Source of the DNA: Acinetobacter calcoaceticus
Lineage (GTDB): Bacteria; Pseudomonadota; Gammaproteobacteria; Pseudomonadales; Moraxellaceae
Direction: 5' to 3'
NCBI RefSeq assembly: GCF_016508255.1
Contig: NZ_JADVKT010000006.1
Span: 194,352 to 258,351 of the forward strand
DNA length: 64,000 nucleotides
Of this stretch, positions 47,449 through 59,107 are shown in pieces. Every line of letters starts with the position of its first letter. Positions within the stretch are counted from its first letter, which is position 1. The notes beneath the pieces were generated by a model, which made no database searches, was not told where the DNA came from, and worked only from the letters and a program-made list of their open reading frames with translations. The position numbers were made by a program, and so were the translations under genes.

Positions 47449-47813
47449 TGAAAAGTGCTACAGGTTTAACTGGTTCAGGTTCTCGTGATTGGTTTATCCA
47501 GCGTGTAAGTGCGGTTGTACTAGCAGCCTATACTGTTGTTCTTTTGGGTTGGATTCTCTGCAAAGGCGGATTTGACTATCAACAATGGGCTGGTTTCATG
47601 ATGACATTACCAATGAAGATTTTTTCTTTATTGGCAATTTTATCGCTTATCGCACACGCATGGATTGGTATGTGGCAAGTTTTTACTGACTATGTCACTA
47701 CTCGTCAAATGGGTCCTTCAGCGAAAGGTTTACGCCTTGTACTGACGACGGCTGTCATTATTGCAGTGTTTGTGTACGCAATCTGGGGTATCCAGATTTT
47801 CTGGGCGAATTGA
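47448..47813 (+). CDS. sdhD: Succinate dehydrogenase membrane anchor subunit
   Basis: Second membrane anchor of complex II, 121 residues, three helices. SGSRDWFIQRVSAVVLAAYT contains the N-terminal quinone-site region, and HAWIGMWQVFTDYV holds the heme-ligand His. The ATG overlaps the sdhC stop by one base, indicating translational coupling. Confidence 0.94.
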   Translation: MKSATGLTGSGSRDWFIQRVSAVVLAAYTVVLLGWILCKGGFDYQQWAGFMMTLPMKIFSLLAILSLIAHAWIGMWQVFTDYVTTRQMGPSAKGLRLVLTTAVIIAVFVYAIWGIQIFWAN

Positions 47814-47825
47814 TAGGAAGACATC

Positions 47826-49661
47826 ATGGGCGCGATAACCCCTAAAGAAGATTATTCAAATATTCAAAACCTCACTTTCGATGCAGTTATCGTTGGTGGT
47901 GGTGGTTCTGGTATGCGTGCATCTTACCAACTCGCTCAAGCGGGTTTGAAAGTTGCAGTACTGACTAAAGTTTTCCCGACACGTTCGCACACTGTAGCTG
48001 CTCAAGGTGGTATCGGTGCGTCGTTAGGTAATATGCAAGAAGATAACTGGCATTTCCATTTTTACGATACAGTAAAAGGTTCTGACTGGTTAGGTGACCA
48101 AGACGCAATTGAATTTATGTGTCGTGAAGCACCAAAAGTTGTGTATGAACTTGAACACATGGGTATGCCGTTTGACCGTAACGCGGACGGTACAATTTAC
48201 CAACGTCCGTTCGGTGGTCACTCTGCTAACTATGGTGATAAACCAGTTCCACGTGCTTGTGCAGCTGCCGACCGTACAGGTCATGCATTATTGCACACGC
48301 TTTATCAAAGCAACGTGAAAATGGGCACTCAATTCTTCGTTGAGTGGATCGCTCTTGATTTGATCCGTAACGAAGCTGGTGATGTTCTTGGTGTAACAGC
48401 GATTGACCAAGAAACTGGTAACATTTCAGTATTCCAAGCAAAAGCGACATTATTTGCTACTGGTGGTGCTGGTCGTGTTTACCGTGCATCAACAAATGCT
48501 TATATCAACACTGGTGACGGTCTTGGTATGGCTGCTCGTGCTGGTATTCCATTGCAAGATATGGAGTTCTGGCAATTCCACCCAACGGGTGTTGCGGGCG
48601 CTGGTGTATTGTTGACTGAAGGTTGTCGTGGTGAAGGTGCAATCCTTCGTAATAAAGACGGCGAACCGTTCATGGAACGTTATGCACCGACTTTAAAAGA
48701 CTTGGCTCCACGTGATTTCGTTTCACGTTCTATGGACCAAGAAATTAAAGAAGGTCGTGGTTGTGGTCCAAAAGGTGATTATATCTTACTTGATATGACT
48801 CACTTGGGTGCTGACACAATCATGAAGCGTTTACCATCTGTATTTGAGATTGGTAAAAAATTCGCGAACGTTGATATCACAAAAGAAGCGATTCCTGTAG
48901 TACCAACAATCCATTATCAAATGGGTGGTATTCCTACGAATATGCATGGTCAGGTGTGTTTACCTGAAGTGGGTACAGACAACTACACTAAACCTGTAAA
49001 AGGTTTCTATGCAATTGGCGAATGTTCTTGTGTATCAGTGCATGGTGCAAACCGTTTAGGTACTAACTCACTTCTTGACTTGGTTGTATTTGGTAAAGCT
49101 GCTGGTGAGCACATTATCGATTACGTAACTAAGCATCATGGTGATGAATATGCACCGCTTCCAACAGATGTATTGGGGCAAACATTAGCTCGTGTACGTA
49201 AGTTGGATGACTCAACTTCTGGTGAAAATGCTCAAGAAGTTGCTGATGCAATTCGTGATATCGTTCAAGATCACGCTGGTGTATTCCGTACTCAAGCATT
49301 GCTTGATAAGGGTGTAAAAGAGATTCTTGCTCTTGAGCCACGTGTGCGTAATATTCACTTGAAAGATAAATCTAGAGTATTTAACACTGCACGTGTTGAA
49401 GCACTTGAAGTTGAAAACTTGTATGAAGTTGCAAAAGCAACTCTGATTTCAGCTGCTGCGCGTAAAGAGTGTCGTGGTGCGCATACTGTAGTTGATTATG
49501 AATTACCAGCTGATCACCCAACTTATTCATACGGTCGCCGTGATGATGAGTGGATGAAACATACGTTATGGTATTCATCAGATAACCGTTTGGAATATAA
49601 GCCAGTGCGCTTCAAACCGTTGACTGTTGATGCAATTCCGCCAGCACCACGTACATTCTAA
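47826..49661 (+). CDS. sdhA: Succinate dehydrogenase flavoprotein subunit
   Basis: Catalytic subunit of complex II, 611 residues; oxidises succinate to fumarate through covalent FAD. FAD-binding GGGGSGMRASYQLAQAG (about 25-41), the flavinylated His in RSHTVAAQGG (about 57), and the catalytic Arg region RGCGPKGDYILLDMTHLG. C-terminal YGRRDDEWMKHTLWY is standard. AGGA precedes the start. Confidence 0.97.
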   Translation: MGAITPKEDYSNIQNLTFDAVIVGGGGSGMRASYQLAQAGLKVAVLTKVFPTRSHTVAAQGGIGASLGNMQEDNWHFHFYDTVKGSDWLGDQDAIEFMCREAPKVVYELEHMGMPFDRNADGTIYQRPFGGHSANYGDKPVPRACAAADRTGHALLHTLYQSNVKMGTQFFVEWIALDLIRNEAGDVLGVTAIDQETGNISVFQAKATLFATGGAGRVYRASTNAYINTGDGLGMAARAGIPLQDMEFWQFHPTGVAGAGVLLTEGCRGEGAILRNKDGEPFMERYAPTLKDLAPRDFVSRSMDQEIKEGRGCGPKGDYILLDMTHLGADTIMKRLPSVFEIGKKFANVDITKEAIPVVPTIHYQMGGIPTNMHGQVCLPEVGTDNYTKPVKGFYAIGECSCVSVHGANRLGTNSLLDLVVFGKAAGEHIIDYVTKHHGDEYAPLPTDVLGQTLARVRKLDDSTSGENAQEVADAIRDIVQDHAGVFRTQALLDKGVKEILALEPRVRNIHLKDKSRVFNTARVEALEVENLYEVAKATLISAAARKECRGAHTVVDYELPADHPTYSYGRRDDEWMKHTLWYSSDNRLEYKPVRFKPLTVDAIPPAPRTF

Positions 49662-49675
49662 TCGGGAGTATAAAG

Positions 49676-50386
49676 ATGAGTAGAGGTACTCGTACATTCG
49701 AAATCTACCGCTATGATCCTGATAAGGATAAAGCGCCGTACATGCAAACTTTCAAGCTTGAATTGACTGATAAGCACCGTATGTTGCTTGATGCATTACT
49801 TGCATTGAAAGTTCAAGACGAAACGTTAACATTCCGTCGCTCTTGCCGTGAAGGTATTTGTGGTTCGGATGGTGTGAATATCAATGGTAAAAATGGTTTG
49901 GCTTGTTTAGAAAACCTGAATGATTTACCAGAGAAAATCGTAATTCGTCCATTACCAGGTTTGCCGGTGGTTAAAGATTTGGTTGTTGATATGAACCAAT
50001 TCTATGATCAATATGACAAGATTCAGCCATTCTTGATCAATAACCAACCAGCTCCACCTAAAGAGCGTTTACAATCTCCAGAAGAGCGTGAACACTTAAA
50101 TGGTTTGTATGAATGTATTCTTTGTGCATGTTGTTCAACTTCATGTCCATCATTCTGGTGGAACCCTGACAAGTTCTTGGGTCCTTCAGCATTGTTGAAT
50201 GCATACCGTTTTATTATTGATTCTCGTGATACTGCTACTGCAGACCGTTTGTCTCGTCTTGACGATCCATTCAGTTTGTTCCGTTGTAAAGGTATTATGA
50301 ACTGTGTGTCAGTATGTCCTAAGGGTCTAAATCCTACAAAAGCAATCGGTCACATCCGTAATATGCTATTAGATCAAGCGGGTTAA
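49676..50386 (+). CDS. sdhB: Succinate dehydrogenase iron-sulfur subunit
   Basis: Electron-transfer subunit of complex II, 236 residues. 2Fe-2S Cys in SCREGICGSDG (about 57-67), 4Fe-4S Cys in CILCACCSTSCP, and 3Fe-4S/4Fe-4S Cys in CKGIMNCVSVCPKGLNP. GGGAG lies before the start. Last gene of the sdhCDAB operon, followed by a strong terminator that separates it from sucA. Confidence 0.97.
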   Translation: MSRGTRTFEIYRYDPDKDKAPYMQTFKLELTDKHRMLLDALLALKVQDETLTFRRSCREGICGSDGVNINGKNGLACLENLNDLPEKIVIRPLPGLPVVKDLVVDMNQFYDQYDKIQPFLINNQPAPPKERLQSPEEREHLNGLYECILCACCSTSCPSFWWNPDKFLGPSALLNAYRFIIDSRDTATADRLSRLDDPFSLFRCKGIMNCVSVCPKGLNPTKAIGHIRNMLLDQAG

Positions 50387-50403
50387 TTCTGCACAAATAG
50401 AAA

Positions 50404-50432
50404 GCGCACATCCTTGATGTGCGTTTTTTTTT
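50404..50432 (+). terminator. Terminator of sdhCDAB
   Basis: CGCACATC-CTT-GATGTGCG followed by T9, 18 bases after sdhB. Confidence 0.93.
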
Positions 50433-50834
50433 AACTTTATAATGTAAACTTTAGACTTTGGTCGAAAAAGATGAGGTTTTTATATATTGCACCATATATT
50501 AAAAGATAAAATCGCATATGTATTTCGCCAGTTTATAGGTGGTATGTGTCAAAAAAATCAATCGTTCGTTAAGAACATGATACGATTTGCCACAAAGTTA
50601 TAGGTGAAAAAAGCGTATACTAGTGAAATTAATTTAAGTAGCACGATCTTAGATCTGTGCTTAATTTTTATGGTTAAAGTCATTTTAGAAAAGTTAATTT
50701 TAAAGTTAATTTTTCTAAAAAGATTTGCAAAAAATTGCTCGGTTTTAATCGAGTATAAGGTGAGTGATGATGCCATTGAGGGTGTTGTGATTCATTAATT
50801 ACCTATGGAGTTTCCTCTCTAGGTAGTATGACGC
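50433..50834 (+). other. sdhB/sucA intergenic region with several inverted repeats
   Basis: About 400 bases without a supportable gene. It holds AGCAC-GATCT...AGATC-T-GTGCT at 50640-50661 and TTTTAGAAAA (50683-50692) with TTTTCTAAAA (50711-50720). The sucA promoter must lie here, but I could not choose one. Confidence 0.5.
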
Positions 50835-50902
50835 CCCATGGTCTTAAAGACCTGTTGGGTAAGTAATGCCTTTTTTACCAATTTGGCATTATGCATCATG
50901 GG
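50835..50902 (+). promoter_or_regulatory. Candidate structured RNA element in the sucA leader
   Basis: CCCATG (50835-50840) pairs with CATGGG (50897-50902) and encloses GGTCT-TAA-AGACC (50840-50852) and TAATGCC (50864-50870) with GGCATTA (50885-50891), a layout like a three-way junction. CCA...TGG around the first inner hairpin offers a competing fold. It ends 37 bases before AGGA of sucA. Pseudomonas sucA-II and Burkholderiales sucA RNA motifs are known precedents, but homology is not shown. Confidence 0.45.
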
Positions 50903-50955
50903 TGTGCTTAAAAGGCAGCCTGTAATATTTTTTGCAATAGGAAATGGGTCCACAA

Positions 50956-53796
50956 ATGCAAGAAGTTGCTGACGCATTGCGTCTTGACACTGAACTTTCC
51001 GCTGATAGTGCAGCGTATATTGAAGAACTTTACGAGCAGTACCTGTCTTCCCCAACCTCTGTAGCTGAGGACTGGCGCCAATATTTCGATAAATATCCAA
51101 AGGGTGACCAACCACACGGCGCTGTGCGTGAGCAATTCCTATTACTAGGACGTAATGCTAATCGTGTTCAACCTGTTGTACAAAGTACGGTAAGTACTGA
51201 GCATGAACGTCGTCAAATTGGCGTTTTACAACTTATTGCTGCTTATCGTAATCGTGGACATCAAAAAGCTAAATTAGATCCATTAGGTCTTGCTAAGCGT
51301 GAAGATATTCCTGATTTAGATCTTTCAGCACATGGTTTAACCAAATCAGATTTAGACACAGTATTCAACACAGGCAATCTTGAGATTGGCAAAAGCGAAG
51401 CAACGCTTGCTGAAATGATTGAAGCAATGGAAGCAATCTATTGTGGTTCAATCGGTGTTGAATATATGCATATCGTGGATACAAAAGAAAAACGTTGGAT
51501 TCAACAACGTCTTGAAAGTGTTCGTGGTCAGCTTAATTTTACAAATGATCAAAAGAAAGGGTTCTTGGAGCGTTTAACCGCTGCAGAAGGGCTTGAAAAA
51601 TTCCTAGGTAATAAATACGTTGGTGCTAAACGCTTTGGTGTAGAAGGTGGTGAATCTTTTATTCCTATGGTGAATGAAATCATTCAACGTGCTGGTGCTG
51701 TTGGTTGTAAAGAAGTTGTTATTGGTATGCCACACCGTGGCCGTTTAAATCTTCTTGTTAATATTATGGGTAAAAACCCTGCAGACTTGTTTGGCGAGTT
51801 TGAAGGTAAAGCTATTCATAAGAAAGGTTCTGGCGACGTTAAATACCATCAAGGTTTCTCAAGTAATGTAATGACTCCAGGTGGCGAAGTTCACTTGGCA
51901 TTAGCATTTAACCCATCTCACTTGGAAATCGTTGGTCCTGTAGTTGAGGGTTCTGTACGTGCACGTCAAGTGCGTCGTAGAGACATCGGCGGTGATGATG
52001 TATTACCAGTAATTGTTCATGGGGATGCTGCATTTGCAGGTCAAGGTGTGAACATGGAAACCTTCCAGATGTCACAAACTCGTGGCTATACGGTTGGTGG
52101 TACTGTACACATTATCGTGAACAACCAAGTTGGTTTTACAACTTCTGATCCACGTGATGCGCGTTCTACTGAATATTGTACTGACGTTGCAAAAATGATT
52201 CAGACGCCAATCTTCCATGTGAATGGCGATGATCCTGAAGCAGTAATCTTTGCTACTCAATTAGCACATGATTTCCGTCACGAATTCCGTAAAGATGTTG
52301 TGCTTGACTTGTTCTGTTACCGTCGTCGTGGTCATAACGAAGCAGATGAGCCATCTGGTACACAACCATTGATGTATCAAGTGATTGCTAAAAAAGCAAC
52401 AACTCGTACACTCTATTCAGATCAGCTTGTTCAACAAAAAGTAATTGATCGTGCTGAAGCAGACCAAATGGTTGAAGATTACCGTGCAGATTTAGAAGCC
52501 GGAAACCATGTGGCAAATGCTTTAGTACTTGAACCAAATACGAAAATGTTTGTTGATTGGACGCCATATTTGGGCCATGACTACACAGACGATTGGGATA
52601 CTTCATTTGACTTAAATCGCTTAAAAGAATTAGGCGAGGGCATGAGCAAACTTCCGGAAGGATTTGTTATGCAGCGTCAAGTGCAAAAAGTAATTGAAGA
52701 TCGTGTGAAAATGCAAACTGGTGAAATTGCATTGAACTGGGGCGCTGCTGAAACTTTAGCTTACGCAACCTTGATCGATGAAGATTACCTTGTTCGTATT
52801 ACTGGTGAAGACGTTGGGCGTGGTACATTCTCACACCGTCATGCAAAATTGCATAATCAGGTAGATGGTTCAACATATATTCCACTTTGCAATGTCAAAG
52901 AAAACCAGCCTCGTTTTGCAATTTACGATTCTTTATTATCTGAAGAAGCTGTTCTTGCATTTGAATATGGTTATGCAACTACAATTCCTAAGAGCTTAAT
53001 TATTTGGGAAGCACAATTTGGTGACTTCGTAAACTGTGCTCAGGTTGTAATTGACCAGTTTATTGCTTCTGGCGAGACTAAGTGGGAACGTGTTTGTGGT
53101 TTGACAATGTTGTTACCTCACGGTTTCGAAGGTCAAGGCCCAGAGCATTCGTCAGCTCGTTTAGAACGTTTCTTACAGTTATGTGCTGAAGATAACATGC
53201 AAGTGATCACTCCAACGACACCTGCACAGATTTTCCATGCATTACGTCGTCAAGCTGTACGCCCAATTCGTAAGCCATTGATCGTGATGTCACCGAAATC
53301 TTTACTTCGTCATAAACTTGCTACTTCTACTTTAGAAGAGCTTGCAAATGGTTCATTCCAGACTGTAATTGACGAAATCGATCAAATTAACAAGTCAGAT
53401 GTAACTCGTCTTGTACTTTGTGGCGGTAAAGTTTATTACGACTTACTCGAAAAACGTCGTGAACAAAACTTAACTAACGTCGCAATCGTACGTATTGAAC
53501 AGTTATATCCGTATCCAGAACAACGTCTTGCGGAAATCTTGGCTGCATATCCAAACGTGAAAGAACTTGTTTGGACACAAGAAGAGCCGAAGAACCAAGG
53601 CGCTTGGTTATTTATCGCACCTCGTTTATACGACGATATCTTAAAATCTGGCAAACAAATCCGTATCAGTTTTGCAGGTCGTGAAGCTTCTGCTGCACCA
53701 GCTTGTGGCTCACCGTACTTGCATGCAAAACAACAAGCTCAGCTAATTAATGATGCATTGGCAATCGAAGCTGAACAATCAGGAGATTCTCAATAA
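50956..53796 (+). CDS. sucA: 2-oxoglutarate dehydrogenase E1
   Basis: Thiamine-diphosphate-dependent E1 of the 2-oxoglutarate dehydrogenase complex, about 946 residues. The N-terminal segment ([20 protein letters not shown]) binds the E2 core; [17 protein letters not shown] and [14 protein letters not shown] hold the ThDP/Mg-binding region; [18 protein letters not shown] follows. The ATG at 50956 is used; an ATG at 50944 would lie too close to AGGA. The stop overlaps sucB by one base (TAATG). Confidence 0.96.
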   Translation: MQEVADALRLDTELSADSAAYIEELYEQYLSSPTSVAEDWRQYFDKYPKGDQPHGAVREQFLLLGRNANRVQPVVQSTVSTEHERRQIGVLQLIAAYRNRGHQKAKLDPLGLAKREDIPDLDLSAHGLTKSDLDTVFNTGNLEIGKSEATLAEMIEAMEAIYCGSIGVEYMHIVDTKEKRWIQQRLESVRGQLNFTNDQKKGFLERLTAAEGLEKFLGNKYVGAKRFGVEGGESFIPMVNEIIQRAGAVGCKEVVIGMPHRGRLNLLVNIMGKNPADLFGEFEGKAIHKKGSGDVKYHQGFSSNVMTPGGEVHLALAFNPSHLEIVGPVVEGSVRARQVRRRDIGGDDVLPVIVHGDAAFAGQGVNMETFQMSQTRGYTVGGTVHIIVNNQVGFTTSDPRDARSTEYCTDVAKMIQTPIFHVNGDDPEAVIFATQLAHDFRHEFRKDVVLDLFCYRRRGHNEADEPSGTQPLMYQVIAKKATTRTLYSDQLVQQKVIDRAEADQMVEDYRADLEAGNHVANALVLEPNTKMFVDWTPYLGHDYTDDWDTSFDLNRLKELGEGMSKLPEGFVMQRQVQKVIEDRVKMQTGEIALNWGAAETLAYATLIDEDYLVRITGEDVGRGTFSHRHAKLHNQVDGSTYIPLCNVKENQPRFAIYDSLLSEEAVLAFEYGYATTIPKSLIIWEAQFGDFVNCAQVVIDQFIASGETKWERVCGLTMLLPHGFEGQGPEHSSARLERFLQLCAEDNMQVITPTTPAQIFHALRRQAVRPIRKPLIVMSPKSLLRHKLATSTLEELANGSFQTVIDEIDQINKSDVTRLVLCGGKVYYDLLEKRREQNLTNVAIVRIEQLYPYPEQRLAEILAAYPNVKELVWTQEEPKNQGAWLFIAPRLYDDILKSGKQIRISFAGREASAAPACGSPYLHAKQQAQLINDALAIEAEQSGDSQ

Positions 53797-54986
53797 TGGC
53801 AACCGAAATTAAAGCACCGGTATTCCCAGAGTCTGTTGCAGATGGAACCATCGCAACTTGGCACAAAAAGGTGGGTGAACCTGTATCACGTGATGAAGTA
53901 ATCTGTGATATTGAAACCGACAAAGTTGTTTTAGAAGTGGTTGCTCCTGCAGATGGTAGCTTAGTTGCAATCATTAAAGGTGAAGGCGATACAGTTCTTT
54001 CTGACGAAGTGATTGCTCAGTTTGAAGCTGGTGCTGGTGCAGCGGCTGCTCCTGCAGTAGAGCAAGCAGTTGCTCAAACTCAAGCTGGTGCAGCTCCTGT
54101 TGTTGAGCGCACTGAAGCTGTATCTGGTCAAGCTCCTGCAGTTCGTAAAGCTTTGTCTGAAACTGGTATTGCTGCTGCTGACGTACAAGGTACTGGTCGC
54201 GGTGGTCGTATCACTAAAGAAGATGTGGCAAACCATCAAACTAAACCAGCTGCTAACGTTACTCCGTTAAGCGTAGCTGTTGGTGAGCGTATCGAAAAAC
54301 GCGTTCCAATGACTCGTTTACGTAAGCGTGTAGCTGAGCGTCTTCTTTCTGCAACTCAAGAAACTGCAATGTTAACTACATTTAACGAAGTTAACATGAA
54401 GCCAATCATGGAATTGCGTAAGCAATATAAAGATGCGTTTGAAAAACGCCATGGTGCTCGTTTAGGCTTCATGTCATTCTTTGTTAAAGCTGTAACTGAA
54501 GCACTTAAGCGCTATCCTGCGGTAAATGCTTCAATTGATGGCGATGATATTGTTTATCACGGTTACTATGACATCGGTGTTGCAGTATCTTCTGATCGTG
54601 GTCTTGTTGTTCCAGTATTACGTGATACTGATCGTATGAGCTATGCAGAAGTTGAAGCAGGTATTGGTGCTTATGCTGCTAAAGCGCGCGATGGTAAATT
54701 ATCTATCGAAGAAATGACTGGTGGTACTTTCACTATCACTAATGGTGGTACTTTCGGTTCATTACTTTCAACTCCAATTTTGAATCAGCCGCAAACTGGT
54801 ATCTTGGGTATGCACAAAATCCAAGAGCGTCCTATGGCTGTAAATGGTCAAGTTGAAATCTTGCCAATGATGTATTTAGCACTTTCTTATGACCACCGTA
54901 TGATCGATGGTAAAGAAGCAGTAGGTTTCTTGGTAGCAATCAAAGAATTGTTAGAAGAACCAGCTAAACTCATCCTTGATCTTTAA
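53796..54986 (+). CDS. sucB: Dihydrolipoyl succinyltransferase E2
   Basis: E2 core of the 2-oxoglutarate dehydrogenase complex, 396 residues. One lipoyl domain with the modified Lys in [19 protein letters not shown] (about 43), an Ala/Pro/Gln-rich linker, the E1/E3-binding domain [20 protein letters not shown] (about 115-135) and the catalytic domain with [16 protein letters not shown]. Translationally coupled to sucA. Confidence 0.96.
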   Translation: MATEIKAPVFPESVADGTIATWHKKVGEPVSRDEVICDIETDKVVLEVVAPADGSLVAIIKGEGDTVLSDEVIAQFEAGAGAAAAPAVEQAVAQTQAGAAPVVERTEAVSGQAPAVRKALSETGIAAADVQGTGRGGRITKEDVANHQTKPAANVTPLSVAVGERIEKRVPMTRLRKRVAERLLSATQETAMLTTFNEVNMKPIMELRKQYKDAFEKRHGARLGFMSFFVKAVTEALKRYPAVNASIDGDDIVYHGYYDIGVAVSSDRGLVVPVLRDTDRMSYAEVEAGIGAYAAKARDGKLSIEEMTGGTFTITNGGTFGSLLSTPILNQPQTGILGMHKIQERPMAVNGQVEILPMMYLALSYDHRMIDGKEAVGFLVAIKELLEEPAKLILDL

Positions 54987-55004
54987 TTTCTTCGAATAAT
55001 ATTA

Positions 55005-55031
55005 CCGAGATAGAGCGATCCTCTATCTCGG
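55005..55031 (+). other. Hairpin between sucB and lpdA
   Basis: CCGAGATAGAG-CGATC-CTCTATCTCGG, a perfect 11-bp stem without a T-tract, five bases before the GGAG region of lpdA. More likely an mRNA-processing or stability element than a terminator. Confidence 0.7.
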
Positions 55032-55044
55032 ACCATGGAGATAA

Positions 55045-56481
<1,437 letters not shown>

Positions 56482-56484
56482 AAT

Positions 56485-56508
56485 AAAGAGCGGTTCTCCG
56501 CTCTTTTT
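56485..56508 (+). terminator. Terminator of sucAB-lpdA
   Basis: AAAGAGCGG-TTCT-CCGCTCTTT plus T, right after lpdA. Confidence 0.92.
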
Positions 56509-56557
56509 CACATTTGATGGTGTGATTAAAAAAACATCAAGGTGATAGAGTAGACAG

Positions 56558-56595
56558 CAATTTGCATATACAACATGAGAATGTTGTGCAAATTG
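56558..56595 (+). promoter_or_regulatory. Candidate structured element in the sucC leader
   Basis: CAATTTGCA (56558-56566) pairs with TGCAAATTG (56587-56595); inside, CAACAT pairs with ATGTTG across a GAGA tetraloop, with a four-base TATA bulge on the 5' side. Fifteen base pairs with no T-tract, ending 32 bases before the sucC start. Pseudomonas sucC leaders contain a known RNA motif; homology was not tested. Confidence 0.55.
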
Positions 56596-56627
56596 AAGAC
56601 AACAAACAAAGTTAAGTAGGTAACTAA

Positions 56628-57794
56628 ATGAACTTACATGAGTATCAAGCTAAAGCGTTATTGAAAGAATATGGTATGCCGGTACAAGAAGGTATCTTGG
56701 CAACCAATGCAGACGAAGCAGTTGCTGCATTCGAACAGCTTGGTGGTAAATTTGCGGTAATGAAAGCGCAAGTTCATGCTGGTGGTCGTGGTAAGGCTGG
56801 TGGCGTTAAAGTTGCAAAATCTAAAGAAGATGTTATCGAGTTTGCAAATAACATTATTGGTACTCGTCTTGTAACGTATCAAACTGATGCAAATGGTCAA
56901 CCAGTAAACAGCATTATTGTTGCTGAAGACGTATACCCAGTTGAGCGTGAGCTTTACTTGGGCGCGGTTGTAGACCGTTCTAGCCGTCGTATTACTTTCA
57001 TGGCTTCTACAGAAGGTGGTGTAGAAATCGAGAAAGTTGCAGAAGAAACTCCAGAAAAAATTATCAAAGTTGAAGTTGATCCATTAGTTGGCTTACAACC
57101 ATTCCAAGCGCGTGAAGTTGCGTTTGCTTTAGGTTTGAAAGACAAGCAAATCAGCCAGTTTGTTAAAATTATGGCTGCTGCTTACCAAGCATTTGTTGAA
57201 AATGACTTTGCATTATTTGAAATTAACCCACTTTCAGTTCGTGAAAATGGCGATATTTTATGTGTAGATGCAAAAGTTGGTATCGACTCTAACGCGCTTT
57301 ATCGTTTACCTAAAGTTGCTGCTTTACGTGATAAATCTCAAGAGAATGAGCGTGAGTTAAAAGCATCTGAATTTGATCTTAACTATGTTGCTTTAGAAGG
57401 TAACATTGGTTGTATGGTTAACGGTGCTGGTCTTGCAATGGCAACTATGGACATCATTAAACTTTATGGTGGTCAGCCTGCAAACTTCCTTGACGTTGGT
57501 GGCGGTGCAACTAAAGAGCGCGTAATCGAAGCGTTCAAAATCATCCTTGCTGATACATCTGTACAAGGTGTTTTAATTAACATCTTCGGCGGTATCGTAC
57601 GTTGTGACATGATTGCTGAAGCAATTATTGCAGCGGTTCAAGAAGTAAACGTAACTGTTCCAGTTGTTGTTCGTTTAGAAGGTAACAACGCTGAGTTAGG
57701 TGCTAAATTACTTGATGAATCTGGTTTGAAATTAATTTCTGCAAACGGCTTGTCTGATGCTGCAGAAAAAGTTGTAGCTGCAGTTAAAGCGTAA
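56628..57794 (+). CDS. sucC: Succinyl-CoA synthetase beta subunit
   Basis: ATP-grasp subunit of 388 residues; with SucD converts succinyl-CoA to succinate while making ATP or GTP. N-terminal [19 protein letters not shown] and [16 protein letters not shown] are the nucleotide-binding part; [16 protein letters not shown] near the C-terminus contacts the alpha subunit. AGG before the start; preceded by a structured leader and followed by sucD after 14 bases. Confidence 0.97.
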   Translation: MNLHEYQAKALLKEYGMPVQEGILATNADEAVAAFEQLGGKFAVMKAQVHAGGRGKAGGVKVAKSKEDVIEFANNIIGTRLVTYQTDANGQPVNSIIVAEDVYPVERELYLGAVVDRSSRRITFMASTEGGVEIEKVAEETPEKIIKVEVDPLVGLQPFQAREVAFALGLKDKQISQFVKIMAAAYQAFVENDFALFEINPLSVRENGDILCVDAKVGIDSNALYRLPKVAALRDKSQENERELKASEFDLNYVALEGNIGCMVNGAGLAMATMDIIKLYGGQPANFLDVGGGATKERVIEAFKIILADTSVQGVLINIFGGIVRCDMIAEAIIAAVQEVNVTVPVVVRLEGNNAELGAKLLDESGLKLISANGLSDAAEKVVAAVKA

Positions 57795-57808
57795 GGGGAG
57801 TATCAATC

Positions 57809-58699
57809 ATGAGCGTATTAATTAATAAAGACACTAAAGTATTGGTACAAGGTTTTACTGGTAAAAACGGTACTTTCCACTCTGCACAAGCTTTAGACTA
57901 CGGTACAAAAGTTGTTGGTGGTGTTACTCCAGGTAAAGGTGGTACTACTCACCTTGACTTGCCAGTATTCAACACAATGAAAGAAGCTGTACGTGAAACA
58001 AATGCAGATGCATCTGTAATTTATGTACCAGCTCCATTCGTTTTAGATTCTATCGTTGAAGCGGTTGATTCAGGTGTTGGTCTAATCGTTGTGATCACTG
58101 AAGGTGTTCCAACAATCGACATGCTTAAAGCTAAACGCTACTTAGAAACTAACGGTAACGGTACTCGTTTAGTTGGTCCTAACTGCCCAGGCGTGATCAC
58201 TCCAGGTGAATGTAAGATTGGTATTATGCCTGGTCACATTCACCAACCAGGTCGTATTGGTATCATCTCACGTTCAGGTACATTGACTTATGAAGCTGTT
58301 GCTCAAACAACTAAGCTTGGTTTAGGTCAGTCTACTTGTATCGGTATTGGTGGTGACCCAATCCCAGGTATGAACCAAATCGAAGCTCTTCAATTGTTCC
58401 AAGACGATCCAGATACTGATGCAATCATCATGATCGGTGAGATCGGTGGTACAGCGGAAGAAGAAGCTGCTGAATTCATCAAATCTAACGTGACTAAGCC
58501 TGTAGTAGGTTACATTGCTGGTGTAACTGCACCTAAAGGTAAGCGTATGGGTCACGCTGGTGCGATCATTTCTGGTGGTCAAGGTACTGCTGAAGAGAAA
58601 TTCGCTGCATTTGAACGCGCGGGAATGGCTTACACTCGTAGCCCAGCTGAGCTTGGTTCAACAATGTTGCAAGTTCTAAAAGAGAAAGGTTTAGCTTAA
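57809..58699 (+). CDS. sucD: Succinyl-CoA synthetase alpha subunit
   Basis: CoA-binding, phosphohistidine-bearing subunit of 296 residues. [16 protein letters not shown] (about 14-29) and [10 protein letters not shown] bind CoA; the active-site His is in [17 protein letters not shown] (about 251). GGGGAG precedes the start. Ends the sucCD unit, with a strong terminator. Confidence 0.97.
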   Translation: MSVLINKDTKVLVQGFTGKNGTFHSAQALDYGTKVVGGVTPGKGGTTHLDLPVFNTMKEAVRETNADASVIYVPAPFVLDSIVEAVDSGVGLIVVITEGVPTIDMLKAKRYLETNGNGTRLVGPNCPGVITPGECKIGIMPGHIHQPGRIGIISRSGTLTYEAVAQTTKLGLGQSTCIGIGGDPIPGMNQIEALQLFQDDPDTDAIIMIGEIGGTAEEEAAEFIKSNVTKPVVGYIAGVTAPKGKRMGHAGAIISGGQGTAEEKFAAFERAGMAYTRSPAELGSTMLQVLKEKGLA

Positions 58700-58718
58700 T
58701 CGCTTTATCTTGAATCTT

Positions 58719-58756
58719 AAAAAACACCGCATCTGAAAATGATGCGGTGTTTTTTT
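58719..58756 (+). terminator. Terminator of sucCD
   Basis: AAAAAACACCGCATC, seven-base loop, GATGCGGTGTTTTTTT. Confidence 0.94.
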
Positions 58757-58818
58757 ATCTATTAAATAAAATAAGTAATCAAAAAATAAAATTTCTAAAG
58801 AAAACAAAATATTTAAGC

Positions 58819-58985
58819 AAAAAAATACGCAATGATTGGGGTTATCATTGCGTAGAACAACGAATCTGTAAAAACAGTTTCGGTTTAAGGAGAAATGTCG
58901 TGAGGTTCATATGATGTAACCTACATAATGAATAATATAGATAGTTAAGAAATTCTTCATCGCTATTAGCGTTAATAAGTGTTAC
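58819..58985 (-). ncRNA. aar: Aar-type small RNA candidate between sucD and trpS
   Basis: On the minus strand a promoter-like pair at 58992-59020 is followed by about 165 bases containing CGCTA-A-TAGCG, AGGTT...AACCT and CGAATCTGT-AAAA-type hairpins. The stretch ends in a perfect 11-bp stem (TACGCAATGAT, loop, ATCATTGCGTA, 58826-58854) with a T7 run, a textbook intrinsic terminator. trpS upstream has its own terminator, so this is an independent transcript. The Hfq-linked sRNA Aar was reported between trpS and sucD in A. baylyi; position and strand logic suggest this is its counterpart. Exact ends are estimates. Confidence 0.65.
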
Positions 58986-58991
58986 TTCACG

Positions 58992-59020
58992 TTAATAGGG
59001 TAAAAGCATGTGAATAACAA
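58992..59020 (-). promoter_or_regulatory. Candidate aar promoter
   Basis: TTGTTA, 17 bases, TATTAA on the minus strand. The TATTAACG sequence recurs about 20 bases downstream, so the exact -10 is uncertain. Confidence 0.5.
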
Positions 59021-59070
59021 TGGACACATTAGTAATTCTAAAAAGTTAATGTGATGGATTAAATAAGTAT

Positions 59071-59093
59071 AAAAAAAGCCCCGAAGGGCTTTT
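59071..59093 (-). terminator. Terminator of trpS
   Basis: AAAAGCCC-TTCG-GGGCTTTT followed by more T on the minus strand, 15 bases after the stop; a UUCG tetraloop. Confidence 0.93.
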
Positions 59094-59107
59094 AGTTTTT
59101 AAAAAGA

